Shown: positions 52,520 to 62,373, counted from the first letter of the stretch. The stretch is DNA of 64,000 nt from Gemmatimonadota bacterium (GCA_018660835.1 JABJJN010000021.1:62001-126000); one strand, 5' to 3'. Notes: generated by a model from the letters alone, not told the origin. A program made the numbers and translations.

Positions 52520-53455
52520 ATGTCATCCGTCGAAAGCATCTTCAATCTCGTCATCTGGGGCATCCTCTTCCTGGTCTTGGTGATCAAGTTTTTCCGTTCG
52601 ATTCGACTCGTACCGACGCAGCAGGCGTACATCGTGGAACGCCTGGGGAAATACACTCGCACGCTGAAACCTGGCTTTCACGCACTGATTCCGTTCATCG
52701 ACAAAGTGGCCTTCATTCGAGATCTCAAGGAAGAAACCGTCGATGTCCCGCCCCAGGAGTGCTTTACACGGGACGAGGTACAGGTCGAGGTCGATGGCGT
52801 CATCTACATGTCCGTCACCGACCCTGCGAAGGCAAGCTACGGTGTCACCAGTTATTCCTTTGCCGCCACACAGTTGGCGCAGACGACGACGCGCTCCGTG
52901 ATCGGTACCCTGGAATTGGACCGCACCTTCGAAGAACGTGATCTGATCTCGGCCAAGGTGGTAGAGGTCCTCGAGAAGTCAGGTGAGATGTGGGGAATTC
53001 GCGTGCACCGTTACGAGATCAAGAATCTGTCACCACCGCCTACGGTGAAGGAAGCGATGGAAAAGCAGGTCACAGCAGAGCGAAATCGCCGTGCCATCGT
53101 CGCCGGGTCTGAGGGTGACAAGCAAAGCCGAATCAATACATCCGAAGGCAAGCGACAGGATCTGATCAATCGCTCCGAAGGTGAGATGCAGCGCATGATC
53201 AACGAGGCCCAGGGGCAGGCCGAGGAGGTTCGTTCCATCGCTCAGGCGACGGCTAAGTCCATCGGCAAGATCGCCGCTTCGATCAGTGGACCGGGTGGTG
53301 AGTCGTCGGTGCGACTGCAACTGGCGGAGAAATACCTCCGACGGCTGCGGGGTCTGGCGAGGGCCAAGACGAATGTTCTGTTGCCGATCGACCTGGCCAA
53401 TCCCAAACAGCTACTCGACTCTATTGAGTTGATTGGTTTCGACGAAGAGAAATAA
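52520..53455 (+). CDS. SPFH/stomatin-like protein (second paralog)
   Basis: A 311-residue paralog with the same design: N-terminal helix ('SIFNLVIWGILFLVLVIKFF'), SPFH domain ('AYIVERLGKYTRTLKPGFHALIPFIDKVAFIRDLKEETVDVPPQECFTRDEVQVEVDGVIYMSV') and coiled coil with 11-residue units 'INTSEGKRQDL', 'INRSEGEMQRM', 'INEAQGQAEEV'. GGGGAGGG precedes the start. Having two paralogs in one operon with NfeD suggests a hetero-oligomeric ring. The gene converges with the hybrid kinase across 54 bases without a clear terminator. Confidence 0.92.
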   Translation: MSSVESIFNLVIWGILFLVLVIKFFRSIRLVPTQQAYIVERLGKYTRTLKPGFHALIPFIDKVAFIRDLKEETVDVPPQECFTRDEVQVEVDGVIYMSVTDPAKASYGVTSYSFAATQLAQTTTRSVIGTLELDRTFEERDLISAKVVEVLEKSGEMWGIRVHRYEIKNLSPPPTVKEAMEKQVTAERNRRAIVAGSEGDKQSRINTSEGKRQDLINRSEGEMQRMINEAQGQAEEVRSIAQATAKSIGKIAASISGPGGESSVRLQLAEKYLRRLRGLARAKTNVLLPIDLANPKQLLDSIELIGFDEEK

Positions 53456-53509
53456 CGACGCCACGTCTGCCAAAGTTCTGTTGCCCACTCACGGCCTCGC
53501 CCGCAGGCG

Positions 53510-55854
53510 TCAAGATCGCTTTGGCTTGTGCTCCTCGAGGACCCTGGCAACGCAATCGACGAGGGCAGCTGGAGAGGCAGGCTTCTCCAACGTCGCTACC
53601 ACACGCTCACTGACGTTTCCGGGAGCGGCAAAGCCAGTGAACAGCACGACGGGAGGACAAGGCTCCTCCATGCGTTCGAGGACTTCGTGACCCGACAGCT
53701 TCGGCAACCATAGATCGAGCAACACGAGGTCGACCTGGTCGCCTTGGTCTGCAAGCATCTGCAGGCCCTGCTCACCGTCGATCGCTAACAACACCGTGTA
53801 GCCATGGCGCACCAAGGTGCGCTCAGCCACGTAGCGCACGCTTTCCTCATCCTCTATCAGAAGAATCTTGCCCGATCCTATCGACGCCGAAAGGGGAAAG
53901 CCGGCGGGCACCGTGGTCCGCGCAACTTCAGCGGGATGTAGATACACGCCGAATGTTGTGCCTTCTCCGGGTTTGCTCTCGCAGGCGATCCAGCCCCCGT
54001 GGTGACTGACACTACCGTGCACACTGGAAAGCCCAAGACCGGTGCCGCGGCCCACCTCCTTCGTCGTGAAGAAGGGATCGAACATCCGAGCCTGCACCGC
54101 GGGCTCGATGCCGATGCCGTTATCCCGCACCTGAAGAAGCACCATCTCCTGCTCGTCGACATGCTCCGCCGTGACACCGATGTCAATCCTGGGAGTACGC
54201 CCCGTGACCTCGGCGAGCCCGTCTCTGGCGTTCACACAAAGATTCAGCAGTACCTGTTCCAACTGTCCCGCGTTGCCATCGATGGCGGGCAGATCGTCGG
54301 CGATGTGTGTACCGATGACTATGCGACGATCGAAAGTACTGCGACAGACTCGGGTCACCGAATCGACGACGGTTCTCAGCCTCATCGGCACACGCTCAGG
54401 CGCCAGGCCCTTGCGTGAATAGGACATCAGCTGGCGGAGCATCTCGGCGAGCGATTCGGTTGACTCCAGGGCCTTGCCGATCAACAGTGGCGCTTCACCT
54501 GGTGTTTCGAGCGCAAAGTCCAGATTGCCGATGATCCCCTGAAGAAGGTTGTTGAAGTTGTGGGCGATGCCCGCCGTCAACTCACCCATGATCTCGATCT
54601 TCTGGGATTCACGCAGCTCCCGCTCGCGCTCCTGTAGGTTGTGATACAAATCTGCATGGTGCAGGGCGATAGCAAACAGATCGAAGAATGGCCCCAGAAC
54701 GTCGATCTTGCGCAGCATCTCCTCTCGCTCCTCGGGCTCGCTGGCGGTGGCCAGGACAGCGACTGTCCGAGTGTTGTGGACAATGGGTATGAAGTACGAC
54801 GTCTTGGCCGGCATGTTCGGCGGGCTGAAACGTTGATCGAAGCGTTTGCTCCAGCCATCGATCACCGCCATGCGACCCGTGCGCGCCACCTGAGCAGTCA
54901 CATTGTCGTCGTCGAAATCGTATTCGATCCCGTTCGCATCGGTACCCGGCTGCGCCCGACGCCATTCGCCGCTCTCGTCTTGCTGGCGTGTAAAACTTCG
55001 GGTGACCCGTACAGTTCGTCGATCATTGTCGACGAGAGCAACCATGACGCTGCGGAAGATGCCAGCCTGGATCACTTGCAGGGACAACGTGTCGAGGATG
55101 TTCTCCAGGTCGAGGGACCCCAGCAAAGTCTTTCCGGTCTCGTGGAATGCCTCCAGCAGACGCTCCTCCTCTGCCAGGGCGTCGTTGACTCGCCCCATCT
55201 GCTCCGCGCGTTGGTGGTCTTCGGCCAGCTGTTGGGATAAGAGGGTGTTGCGTTCTTGAACTGCCGCAGGTCGTGCCATCGTTGTGTCGCTGCCGTGAGT
55301 ACTCCGGCAAGATCTTGCAGGAACTCGAGGTCCGTATCGGTGAAAGCGTCGGCGCGCAAACTGTTGACGCCCAGTGTTCCGCCTGAGAACGGTATGTCGA
55401 TGACCGACCGCCTTTGCGCTGGCTCCGTCGTCGCCAAATCCTTCAATTCGTCGTAGGGATCATCGTTGAGCAGGTCCTTGCGATAGACCGTGCGGCCCTC
55501 ACGCCACCACGTCGTCACAATATCGGGGGCCCGCAGGATGCTGACGCGATGAAAGACGCCACCATCAGGTTCGTGCGTGTGTTGGGTGAGTTGGATCTCG
55601 CCAGAGTCCTCTTCGATCAGATTGACACCGTACCCGGCGTAGTCAATCTGTGCCGTCGACAGGCACTCGCCGAGGGCTTCGACGATCTCCTCCGGCGTAT
55701 CGCCGTGCTTGATCAGCGTCACCATACGGCGCAACTGGCGCAACGCCTCGCGATAACACGTGTCGCGCTCCCTCGCTGACTCGATGAGGGCAAGTCTGTC
55801 TCGAAGTGCTTCGATCTCACCCATGCCTTCATCCACGGCTGTTTCGTCCGTCAT
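53510..55854 (-). pseudogene. Hybrid histidine kinase GAF-GAF-HisKA-HATPase-REC (frameshifted; possibly a sequence error)
   Basis: A cytoplasmic kinase split by one base. The N-terminal part holds a first GAF domain ('HGDTPEEIVEALGECLSTAQIDYAGYGVNLI' to 'LEFLQDLAGVLTAATQRW'). The rest, in another frame, has a second GAF ('LDLENILDTLSLQVIQAGIFRSVMVALVDN'), the His box 'GELTAGIAHNFNNLLQGIIGN', ATPase motifs 'NLCVNARDGL', 'DNGIGIE' and 'GRGTGLGLSSVHG', and a receiver with Asp in 'VDLVLLDLWLPKLSG'. Adding one T in the run near 55258-55264 gives about 781 residues. It ends the sensory block and holds its only receiver domain. ATG 55854 is a tentative start. Confidence 0.85.
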
Positions 55855-55959
55855 CTGGATCCAGGGAGGGACTATTCTCCTGAGGAATATGCCGTTGGGT
55901 GGCTCGCACACAAGCCAGGCCGCCGATCTGGCCCAGTTATCGGGGCCAGATTCGGGCGC

Positions 55960-57999
55960 CTATCGACGAACCGTCATGATGACGAAGAGAGCCCGCTCAA
56001 TCTCTACGGACTGAGCCGAGAGGACGGTGGGTGCGAACTCCTGGTGGTGGCCCGCAAGCAGATTGCGGCCTATGAGAGCTACGTCGTAGTGCGAACCCAG
56101 TGACCGACCGATGCGGGCGTCCAACTCGACATACTCGCCAACGCCGAGGCCAGACAGCTCGTCGACATACCGCAATCCACCGTCCAACTCCCAGACAGAT
56201 CGCCAGTCCATGCTGGAGTGCAGTGTGAGCTGGTGTGTCGGTGTGGTGGCGTCGAGCCGTAGCTGGTCGAGGAAGGCGCCCGAGTCGCTGCTAAAGTCGA
56301 GTTCAAGTCGAGTGTAGCCGGCGCGTATCCGCCACCAGGATGTCAGATTGCCATCCACCGCAGCCTCAACTCCCCAGGTGGTGCCGCTGATGCCATTGAC
56401 CGTCTGCAGGGGAAGCACGGCATAGGGGTCGGATCCCGCCGCGACGGTGACACCACCGATCGTGGCGTCGGCGAGCCTGGCGTATTGATTTCGAAACAGG
56501 GAGACATCGATCAGCCACCGGTCGCTCAACCCGCCGCGGTAGCCTGCCTCGAGGGCGCGAACCGTCTCCGCCTCGAAATCAGGACTTCCACTGAGCTCGA
56601 GGAAGGTGGGCGGAGTTCCTTCTGCTGGCGCGGGAAGTCCGAGAAATTCCATCGTGGGTGCCACCACGCCCACGACGAAATGGGCGTCTGCATCGGTACG
56701 CGATGGTGTGCGTACGGCGCGCGAGACGGAGGCCCAAAGGGTCTGTCGCACACCTGGTGTCCAGCGCACGCGAGCACTGGGCTGAATCTCCAGGCCCGTG
56801 AAACCGTTGTGTTCGAATTTGGTACCCGTCGTCAGACTCAGCTGGCCAGGCACGAGGTCAACTTCACCTTGGACAAAGGCACTGTAGAGGTTCAGGCGGC
56901 GGCGTGACGGGGCGAGTCTGAAGGCGAAGCTCTCCTTCGTGATGCGGTCTCCGGTGGTTCGAAATGCACCACCCCAGGCCAGCTCATAGATGCTACCGAT
57001 CTGCAGGCGGTGCTGAAGGTCGATGTCGAAGGTGAGCCGCCGCTCCTCGAGACTCTCGAGGCGACGCGTCCAGTCGATGTAGGTCTGCAAGGCGAGCTCG
57101 GAGCCGTCGAGCTGCTGCCGCACCCAATGCGCCAGCACGTGTCCTCCTGACGTCTCGATCTCACTCAGGGTCACCAGCGAATAGGGTGGATTCCTTGCGA
57201 CCGACTCGCCGCGATAGTCCTTGCTGCCAGTGTAGAAGGCGCCCTGTACCATGACCCGATCACGGTCGTGGTCCCAATCGGCACGAAAACCGCCCAATCC
57301 TTGCCGCCAGGCATCGTTGGACGAACGACCCGTCTGGGTGCGGAATTCGTCGCGATCTGCGAGTTTTGCGAAGACTCTATAGTAGAGACGGTCTGCGGCG
57401 CGTGCCCCGTAGCGGACGGAAGCCGTGGCACGCTCTTCCTTGCCACCGCCGACCTGCGCAAGCAAGCCCTGAGTGTCCACGGCGCTTCGGGTGACCACGT
57501 TAATCACGCCATCGACGGCATTGGCGCCCCACAACGTGGCACCCGGTCCACGGGTCACCTCGATGCGCTCGATGTCCTCCAGGACCAGGTCGTGATCTTC
57601 CCAGAAGACACCCGAGAAGAAAGGCGAGTAGACATTCCGACCGTCGACGAGAACCAGCAGTTTGTTGGCGAAGCGGGAGTTGAAGCCTCGTGATCCGACG
57701 GCCCATTTGTTGGCGTCGATGCGGGCGACCTGCATGCCGGGCACCAGCCGCAGGGCCTCGGTAATGGTCTGCGCGCCGGATCTGCGCAGCTCTTCACCGG
57801 TGATGACGGCGACGGCGGCGGGTGCCTGGCCAAGGCGCTCCTGCTTCCGCGAGACCAGATTGACCGGAATATCCATCAACTCCTCGAGGCTGAGCCCGAT
57901 CAGGTTGATCGTTTCCGCCATTGTCTGGCTGGTTGAGAATCCCAGTAGGGCGATCACCAGCCAGAGCATGAGCCTCCGGGGCCACTCTGCAGGAATCAT
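55960..57999 (-). CDS. TonB-dependent outer-membrane receptor (first paralog)
   Basis: A 679-residue receptor. A signal peptide ends near 'TSQTMAE'. 'LSLEELMDIPVNLVSRKQERLGQAPAAVAVITGEELRRSG' and 'LRLVPGMQVARIDANKWAVGSRGFNSRFANKLLVLVDG' form the plug, with 'IERIEVTRGPGATLWGANAVDGVINVVTR' as its signature end. The remaining ~480 residues are a 22-strand barrel. It lies 37 bases after the CHASE8-like kinase gene's stop, which rules out the longer in-frame start at 58107. The ligand is unknown; its paralog is four genes upstream in the same block. Confidence 0.92.
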   Translation of the reverse strand: MIPAEWPRRLMLWLVIALLGFSTSQTMAETINLIGLSLEELMDIPVNLVSRKQERLGQAPAAVAVITGEELRRSGAQTITEALRLVPGMQVARIDANKWAVGSRGFNSRFANKLLVLVDGRNVYSPFFSGVFWEDHDLVLEDIERIEVTRGPGATLWGANAVDGVINVVTRSAVDTQGLLAQVGGGKEERATASVRYGARAADRLYYRVFAKLADRDEFRTQTGRSSNDAWRQGLGGFRADWDHDRDRVMVQGAFYTGSKDYRGESVARNPPYSLVTLSEIETSGGHVLAHWVRQQLDGSELALQTYIDWTRRLESLEERRLTFDIDLQHRLQIGSIYELAWGGAFRTTGDRITKESFAFRLAPSRRRLNLYSAFVQGEVDLVPGQLSLTTGTKFEHNGFTGLEIQPSARVRWTPGVRQTLWASVSRAVRTPSRTDADAHFVVGVVAPTMEFLGLPAPAEGTPPTFLELSGSPDFEAETVRALEAGYRGGLSDRWLIDVSLFRNQYARLADATIGGVTVAAGSDPYAVLPLQTVNGISGTTWGVEAAVDGNLTSWWRIRAGYTRLELDFSSDSGAFLDQLRLDATTPTHQLTLHSSMDWRSVWELDGGLRYVDELSGLGVGEYVELDARIGRSLGSHYDVALIGRNLLAGHHQEFAPTVLSAQSVEIERALFVIMTVRR

Positions 58000-58036
58000 A
58001 CGATATAGAGTAGGAATTATTGAAAGGAATTTGAAA

Positions 58037-59587
58037 TCAGACACGGACGATCTCAGCGATGGGCAACACGACCGTCGCCCGGGTCCCCTGGTCCGGTGTT
58101 GATTCAAGGATCAGCTGACCGTCGGACTCCTCCACGATCGTACGGGAAATCGCCAGTCCCAGCCCCGTACCCTTGTCCGGATCCTTCGTCGTAAAGAACG
58201 GATCGAACACTTTGGCAATAATCGATTCAGGGATTCCCGAACCATTGTCTTCCACTTCGATGCAGACCTGCGTGGAATCGGGGCTACTCGTTCGCACCAC
58301 CACACGTCCCTGCCTTCCATCTGCGGCGGAACGGCTCTCCACGGCATCACGGGAATTGCTCAGCAGGTTGATCACCACTTCCTCAAGTGAGAAGGCATTG
58401 GCCAAAACTGGCGGCAGATTTCCCGCAGACTCGATCGCCAGGTCGAGTCCGTGCGCCTTGAACTGAGCACCCAGTAATGACACGGCCGACTCGACGATAC
58501 CATCGACCTGGATCGGGGCCACGTCCGATCGACCCGCCTCACCGGCGAAGCGCCGCACGTGATCAATGATGTGGACCATCCTGTCAGATTGCTCGACGAT
58601 GCGTTCCAGCCGATCGCGAATGTGTTCCTCGTCCATCGTCCACTCCCGCTCCATGGCGATCAGCATGTGCTCGGCCAGACCCCGAACCCCCATCAGTGGC
58701 TGATTCAGCTCATGGGCGATCCCGGCAGCCATCTCACCGAGAGATCGCAGGCGATCAGCACGCAGACTCAGCGTGCGTTGCGCTTCCAGTTCGCGTTCGG
58801 CGTTCTCGCGGGCCTCTTCGGCCCGCAGACGCTCACTCAGTTCCTGCTGGAGCTGCTCGGCGCGCTGCTGAAGCTGGTCGCGAGTGCCCTGCAATTCGCT
58901 ATCGCGAGACTGAATCTGCTCGAGCATATCGTTGAAGCCGGCGATCATCTTTCCTAACTCGTCTTGCCCATGGGGCTCGGCGCGCAAGGCGTAATTCTGG
59001 TGGCGGGATACGGCTTGGGCGACATCGGCCAGTCGTGTGATCGGTCGTGAGATCACCCCCTGTAACAGGATGGCCAAAAGCAACGATACGACACTGGCGC
59101 CGACGACGACGGCGCCGACAACGGCGACATAACGCCCAAGGCGCTCGTCCAATTCGCGCAGATCCGAACTCAGATGGATCGTTCCGACCTGCTTTTCCCG
59201 GTAGATGACCGGCCGGAATACGATGAGGAACTCTTCCTCGAATCGGTATCCTTCCGGTTCAGGTGAAGTCGGTGCAAGTTGTCCTCCGCCCTGCTGGTAG
59301 AAGGCCAGGACACGACGATCAGCACCGTAAATGGCCGCTGTCTTGATATTCGGTTCCGTCTCCAACTCGGCCAGGATCTCCCGGGCCGTCCGGGCATCGC
59401 CGAATTCCAGCGAAGCCACACTGTTGTTGCCGACGACCCCCGCCAGTGTCGTCATTCGTTCCACCATGGCATCCCTAGAGGCATTCCAGTCGAAGACGAC
59501 GAGAGTGGCACATGCGAGCAGCACGGTAACATTGCTGACCAGTCCGATGATGAGGACAAGCTTCCACCGGATCGAGAGATTCCTCAT
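58037..59587 (-). CDS. Membrane histidine kinase with CHASE8-like periplasmic domain
   Basis: A 516-residue inner-membrane kinase. Helix 1 ('LVLIIGLVSNVTVLLACATLVVF') is followed by a periplasmic region (about 35-150) with 'RDAMVERMTTLAGVVGNNSVASLEFGDARTAREILAELETEPNIKTAAIY', the pattern of CHASE8 domains as in YfiN. Helix 2 ('YVAVVGAVVVGASVVSLLLAILL'), HAMP, a coiled coil and the His box '[20 protein letters not shown]' follow. ATPase motifs 'NLLSNSRDAV', 'DNGSGIP' and '[10 protein letters not shown]' are complete. Its ATG overlaps the stop of the YfiR gene (ATGA), so sensor and YfiR are made together; YfiR control of the CHASE8 domain is inferred by analogy. Confidence 0.92.
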   Translation of the reverse strand: MRNLSIRWKLVLIIGLVSNVTVLLACATLVVFDWNASRDAMVERMTTLAGVVGNNSVASLEFGDARTAREILAELETEPNIKTAAIYGADRRVLAFYQQGGGQLAPTSPEPEGYRFEEEFLIVFRPVIYREKQVGTIHLSSDLRELDERLGRYVAVVGAVVVGASVVSLLLAILLQGVISRPITRLADVAQAVSRHQNYALRAEPHGQDELGKMIAGFNDMLEQIQSRDSELQGTRDQLQQRAEQLQQELSERLRAEEARENAERELEAQRTLSLRADRLRSLGEMAAGIAHELNQPLMGVRGLAEHMLIAMEREWTMDEEHIRDRLERIVEQSDRMVHIIDHVRRFAGEAGRSDVAPIQVDGIVESAVSLLGAQFKAHGLDLAIESAGNLPPVLANAFSLEEVVINLLSNSRDAVESRSAADGRQGRVVVRTSSPDSTQVCIEVEDNGSGIPESIIAKVFDPFFTTKDPDKGTGLGLAISRTIVEESDGQLILESTPDQGTRATVVLPIAEIVRV

Positions 59588-60132
59588 CGGTCCTGCTCTC
59601 CGACAATCTCAGCCAAGTGCAGAAGGCGTGAACTGATCCTCAAGTCTGCGTCTCGGGCGGCCTTCAGATTGACCCGCATCCGCATCCGCTCGTCATCGAA
59701 TCGCAAACGGATCATGCCGCCGCCACGTGCGAACCACTCCATATCACCAACGGTCAGCACCGAGCGGTCTCCAAGCGTTGCAAGGATGCCCGCAAGCCGC
59801 CGGTTCTCTGAGGCACTGATGAAGAGGATGTGGCACGTGGGCAGATCCTCGAGCCGTTCGACGCGCACAACCTGCACGGGTCTGATGTTGCCCGTCAGAT
59901 CTGGGATCATCTCTTCCAGCAATTGGCCGATGGCATCTCTGCCAAGGACGGCGATCGTCATCGGACTGCTGCTGTCGGCGAAGGTGCCGGCGGGCCACTC
60001 GACGAAGCGGCCGAATTTGAGCACCACGGCCGCCTTGATCTGGTGTTCCGTCGGACGTTGAGCGCCCACACCTCCGGCAAGCACCGCGGTCAGCAGCGTG
60101 GTCAGGAAGATATGCTGGATGAAAGGTCGCAT
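59584..60132 (-). CDS. YfiR family (DUF4154) periplasmic protein
   Basis: A 182-residue periplasmic protein. A signal peptide of about 24 residues ends in 'GGVGA'. The mature part starts with the family hallmark 'HQIKAAVVLKFGRFVEWPAGTF', then 'SPMTIAVLGRDAIGQLLEEM', 'CHILFISASENRRLAGILATLGDRSVLTVGD' and 'MIRLRFDDERMRMRVNLKAARDADLRISSRLLHLAEIV', the full YfiR/DUF4154 length. In Pseudomonas, YfiR binds the periplasmic part of the cyclase YfiN. Here the coupled gene encodes a histidine kinase instead. ATG 60132 is 19 bases after the TonB receptor's stop. Confidence 0.9.
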   Translation of the reverse strand: MRPFIQHIFLTTLLTAVLAGGVGAQRPTEHQIKAAVVLKFGRFVEWPAGTFADSSSPMTIAVLGRDAIGQLLEEMIPDLTGNIRPVQVVRVERLEDLPTCHILFISASENRRLAGILATLGDRSVLTVGDMEWFARGGGMIRLRFDDERMRMRVNLKAARDADLRISSRLLHLAEIVGEQDR

Positions 60133-60151
60133 GATGGCTGCCGGTCGTGCC

Positions 60152-62176
60152 CTAGCGCTCCCAGCGGATCTGTCCGTAGACACCACGTTGAATCTGAGCG
60201 GTGCGATGGAGGACGATTTGCGTGATTCCCTCCTGGTGCTCGGCAGCGAGCAGATTCTGACCGACCACGGAGATCTCGACGCCATGGCCACTCCTCCAGG
60301 CGAGCCGAGCGTCTAATGTCAGGTATCCGTCGATGGCCTGTTGGGCGCGTTCGGCCACATAACGCGCCGTCGCATCCAGTGTCCACCACTCAGCCAAGGT
60401 CGAACGCGATCGAAGCTGCAGATGATGTGGCGAGCGGTCGGTGAAACCGACCGACGGCGCATCGTTCCGCCTCATGTTCAGATAGGAGTAGGTTCCCTGC
60501 ACGAGCCAACCGCGGCGAGCTTCCCAATCAACCAGTACCTCGGCACCTGCACTGCGTCCCTGGCCACGGTTGTTCAGCAAGGTTGGCAAAATCAATCGAT
60601 CAGGGTCGGTGAGACGCACCGGGGTGCCAAGATTCACTTCTACGATGTCATCGATATACTGGACAAACGTTGCGATGTCGATGAACAGGCGAGGAATGGG
60701 TCGGAGTCGGTAGCCGGCCTCAATCGCTATCACCTTCTGTGAGCAAAGATCTTCCGAGCCAGCGCCAACGACGAAGATGGGCACGTCCTCGTCCTGCTCA
60801 TGGGTCAGACTTCCCATCACCAATTCGACATCCGTCTCGACACGGGCGGGAGTACGCACTGCACGCGACACGGCGGCCCACAGCGATTGCCGGTCTCGAG
60901 GTGCCCACCGGACCCTGGCATTGGGCTGCAATTCCAGACCGGTGAAGGGGTTGTGTTCGACCTTGCCACCCAGGGTCAGATGCACACGGCCGTCCCGAAG
61001 GGAGATGTCGTCCTGGGCGAAGGCGTTGTAGTAGGTGAATCGGTCTTGGCTCGAGTCGAAGGACAACATGAAGGTGGAATCCAAGTTGGCGTCCACGAAG
61101 CGCAAGCCCGAGCCCCAGATCAGTTCGTGTCGTGGTCCCGGAGAAGAACGGTGCTGAAAGTCGACATCGAAGGTGTGGTGCCGCTGGCGAAGGTAGAGTT
61201 CCCGATGGCGCGTGCGGTCGAAATAGACCTGCAAGGCCATGTCGTGGGTCGCCGAGAAGCGACGTTCCCAGCGACCCAGAACGTGACCCCCATCGATATC
61301 GACGTCGTCTTCCGCGTCTATGGCGTAAGGCGGCTCCAGCAAGAACGCTGTCAGGCCATTGTGCAGATCCGTCTCGTAGATCGCCGCCTGGACCATCAGA
61401 TGGTCATCCGATGGCAGGGTCCAGTCCGCGCGTAGACCACCTCGTGCGCCACGCCATTCGTCTCCCGAAGGGTCGCCGGCCAGGTCTACCTGCTGGTCCC
61501 GATCGAAGAAGCGGGCATAGAGACGGATGTCGCCGTGCTCTCCAAGACGCCTACCGCCTCGTACGGCGCCAAATGCGCGCTCTTCCGAACCTCCCCCGGC
61601 TGTGACCAGTGTACCACGGGTCTTGGCAGCAGACTTGGTAATGATGTTGACGACGCCGAAAAAGGCGTTGGCGCCCCACAGCGTCGCACCGGGGCCGCGG
61701 ATGACCTCGATCTGCTCCACATTATCGAGCAGCAGATCCTGGACCTCCCAGTAGACGCCCGAAAACACGGGTGTATAGACACTGCGTCCGTCGATCTGAA
61801 CAAGCATGTTGTTGGTGAATCGACTGTTGGATCCGCGCACGCTGATGGCCCACTTACTGGCGTCGAGGCGTGCCACCTGCATACCCGGTACCAGTCGCAG
61901 TGCTTCAGCGACACTCGTCACACCGGAACGACGCAATTCCTCACCGGTGACAACCGCTACAGCAGCCGACACGTCGAAGAGCGCCTCTTCGCTGCGGGAG
62001 GCAAGGCTGACCGGCGTGGTGACCAGATCCTCCAGGCTCCACTCCGCAAGATGTAGGTCATCCTCTGCCTGGTGGGGTGTAGAACTTGCCATCAAAAGCA
62101 TGGGGATGATCAGCCATGGCAAGGCCCGTTGCGGGATAACGGATACGAGGAGGTATTCGATCACGATTTCCACCAA
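60152..62176 (-). CDS. TonB-dependent outer-membrane receptor (second paralog)
   Basis: A receptor of about 674 residues. A signal-like stretch ('LPWLIIPMLLMASSTPHQA') leads to 'WSLEDLVTTPVSLASRSEEALFDVSAAVAVVTGEELRRSGV', 'LRLVPGMQVARLDASKWAISVRGSNSRFTNNMLVQIDGR' and 'VEQIEVIRGPGATLWGANAFFGVVNIITKSA', the complete plug, followed by the barrel. It is a clear paralog of the other receptor. The start is uncertain: TTG 62176, GTG 62173 and GTG 62164 are all in frame. It precedes the YfiR gene by 19 bases, and a 32-bp palindrome lies in the 231 bases upstream. Confidence 0.9.
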   Translation of the reverse strand: MVEIVIEYLLVSVIPQRALPWLIIPMLLMASSTPHQAEDDLHLAEWSLEDLVTTPVSLASRSEEALFDVSAAVAVVTGEELRRSGVTSVAEALRLVPGMQVARLDASKWAISVRGSNSRFTNNMLVQIDGRSVYTPVFSGVYWEVQDLLLDNVEQIEVIRGPGATLWGANAFFGVVNIITKSAAKTRGTLVTAGGGSEERAFGAVRGGRRLGEHGDIRLYARFFDRDQQVDLAGDPSGDEWRGARGGLRADWTLPSDDHLMVQAAIYETDLHNGLTAFLLEPPYAIDAEDDVDIDGGHVLGRWERRFSATHDMALQVYFDRTRHRELYLRQRHHTFDVDFQHRSSPGPRHELIWGSGLRFVDANLDSTFMLSFDSSQDRFTYYNAFAQDDISLRDGRVHLTLGGKVEHNPFTGLELQPNARVRWAPRDRQSLWAAVSRAVRTPARVETDVELVMGSLTHEQDEDVPIFVVGAGSEDLCSQKVIAIEAGYRLRPIPRLFIDIATFVQYIDDIVEVNLGTPVRLTDPDRLILPTLLNNRGQGRSAGAEVLVDWEARRGWLVQGTYSYLNMRRNDAPSVGFTDRSPHHLQLRSRSTLAEWWTLDATARYVAERAQQAIDGYLTLDARLAWRSGHGVEISVVGQNLLAAEHQEGITQIVLHRTAQIQRGVYGQIRWER

Positions 62177-62341
62177 AGCAGGATAGAGCCAGTTCTCGTT
62201 CAGAACCGGCTTCTCTGTAAGGCATGGCTCGATTTCTTAGATGCAATCGCCGTGCCGGTTTGCACAAATGATATTGTTTTTGCAGATCCGGGGGAGGTTC
62301 CGGGCGAATTCGGTCATTTTGGGATGGCTTTTATCCATCAG

Positions 62342-62373
62342 CTTGGCACTTGTTGTCGACAACAGTTGCCAAG
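62342..62373. promoter_or_regulatory. 32-bp near-perfect palindrome upstream of the TonB receptor-YfiR-kinase genes
   Basis: Half-sites CTTGGCACTTGTTGTC and GACAACAGTTGCCAAG are reverse complements at 14 of 16 positions, with no central loop; the inner 14 bases are perfect. The site is about 166-197 bases upstream of the second TonB receptor start and 35-66 bases after the stop of the preceding kinase gene. No T tract follows on the minus strand, so an operator for a dimeric regulator is more likely than a terminator. Confidence 0.55.
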
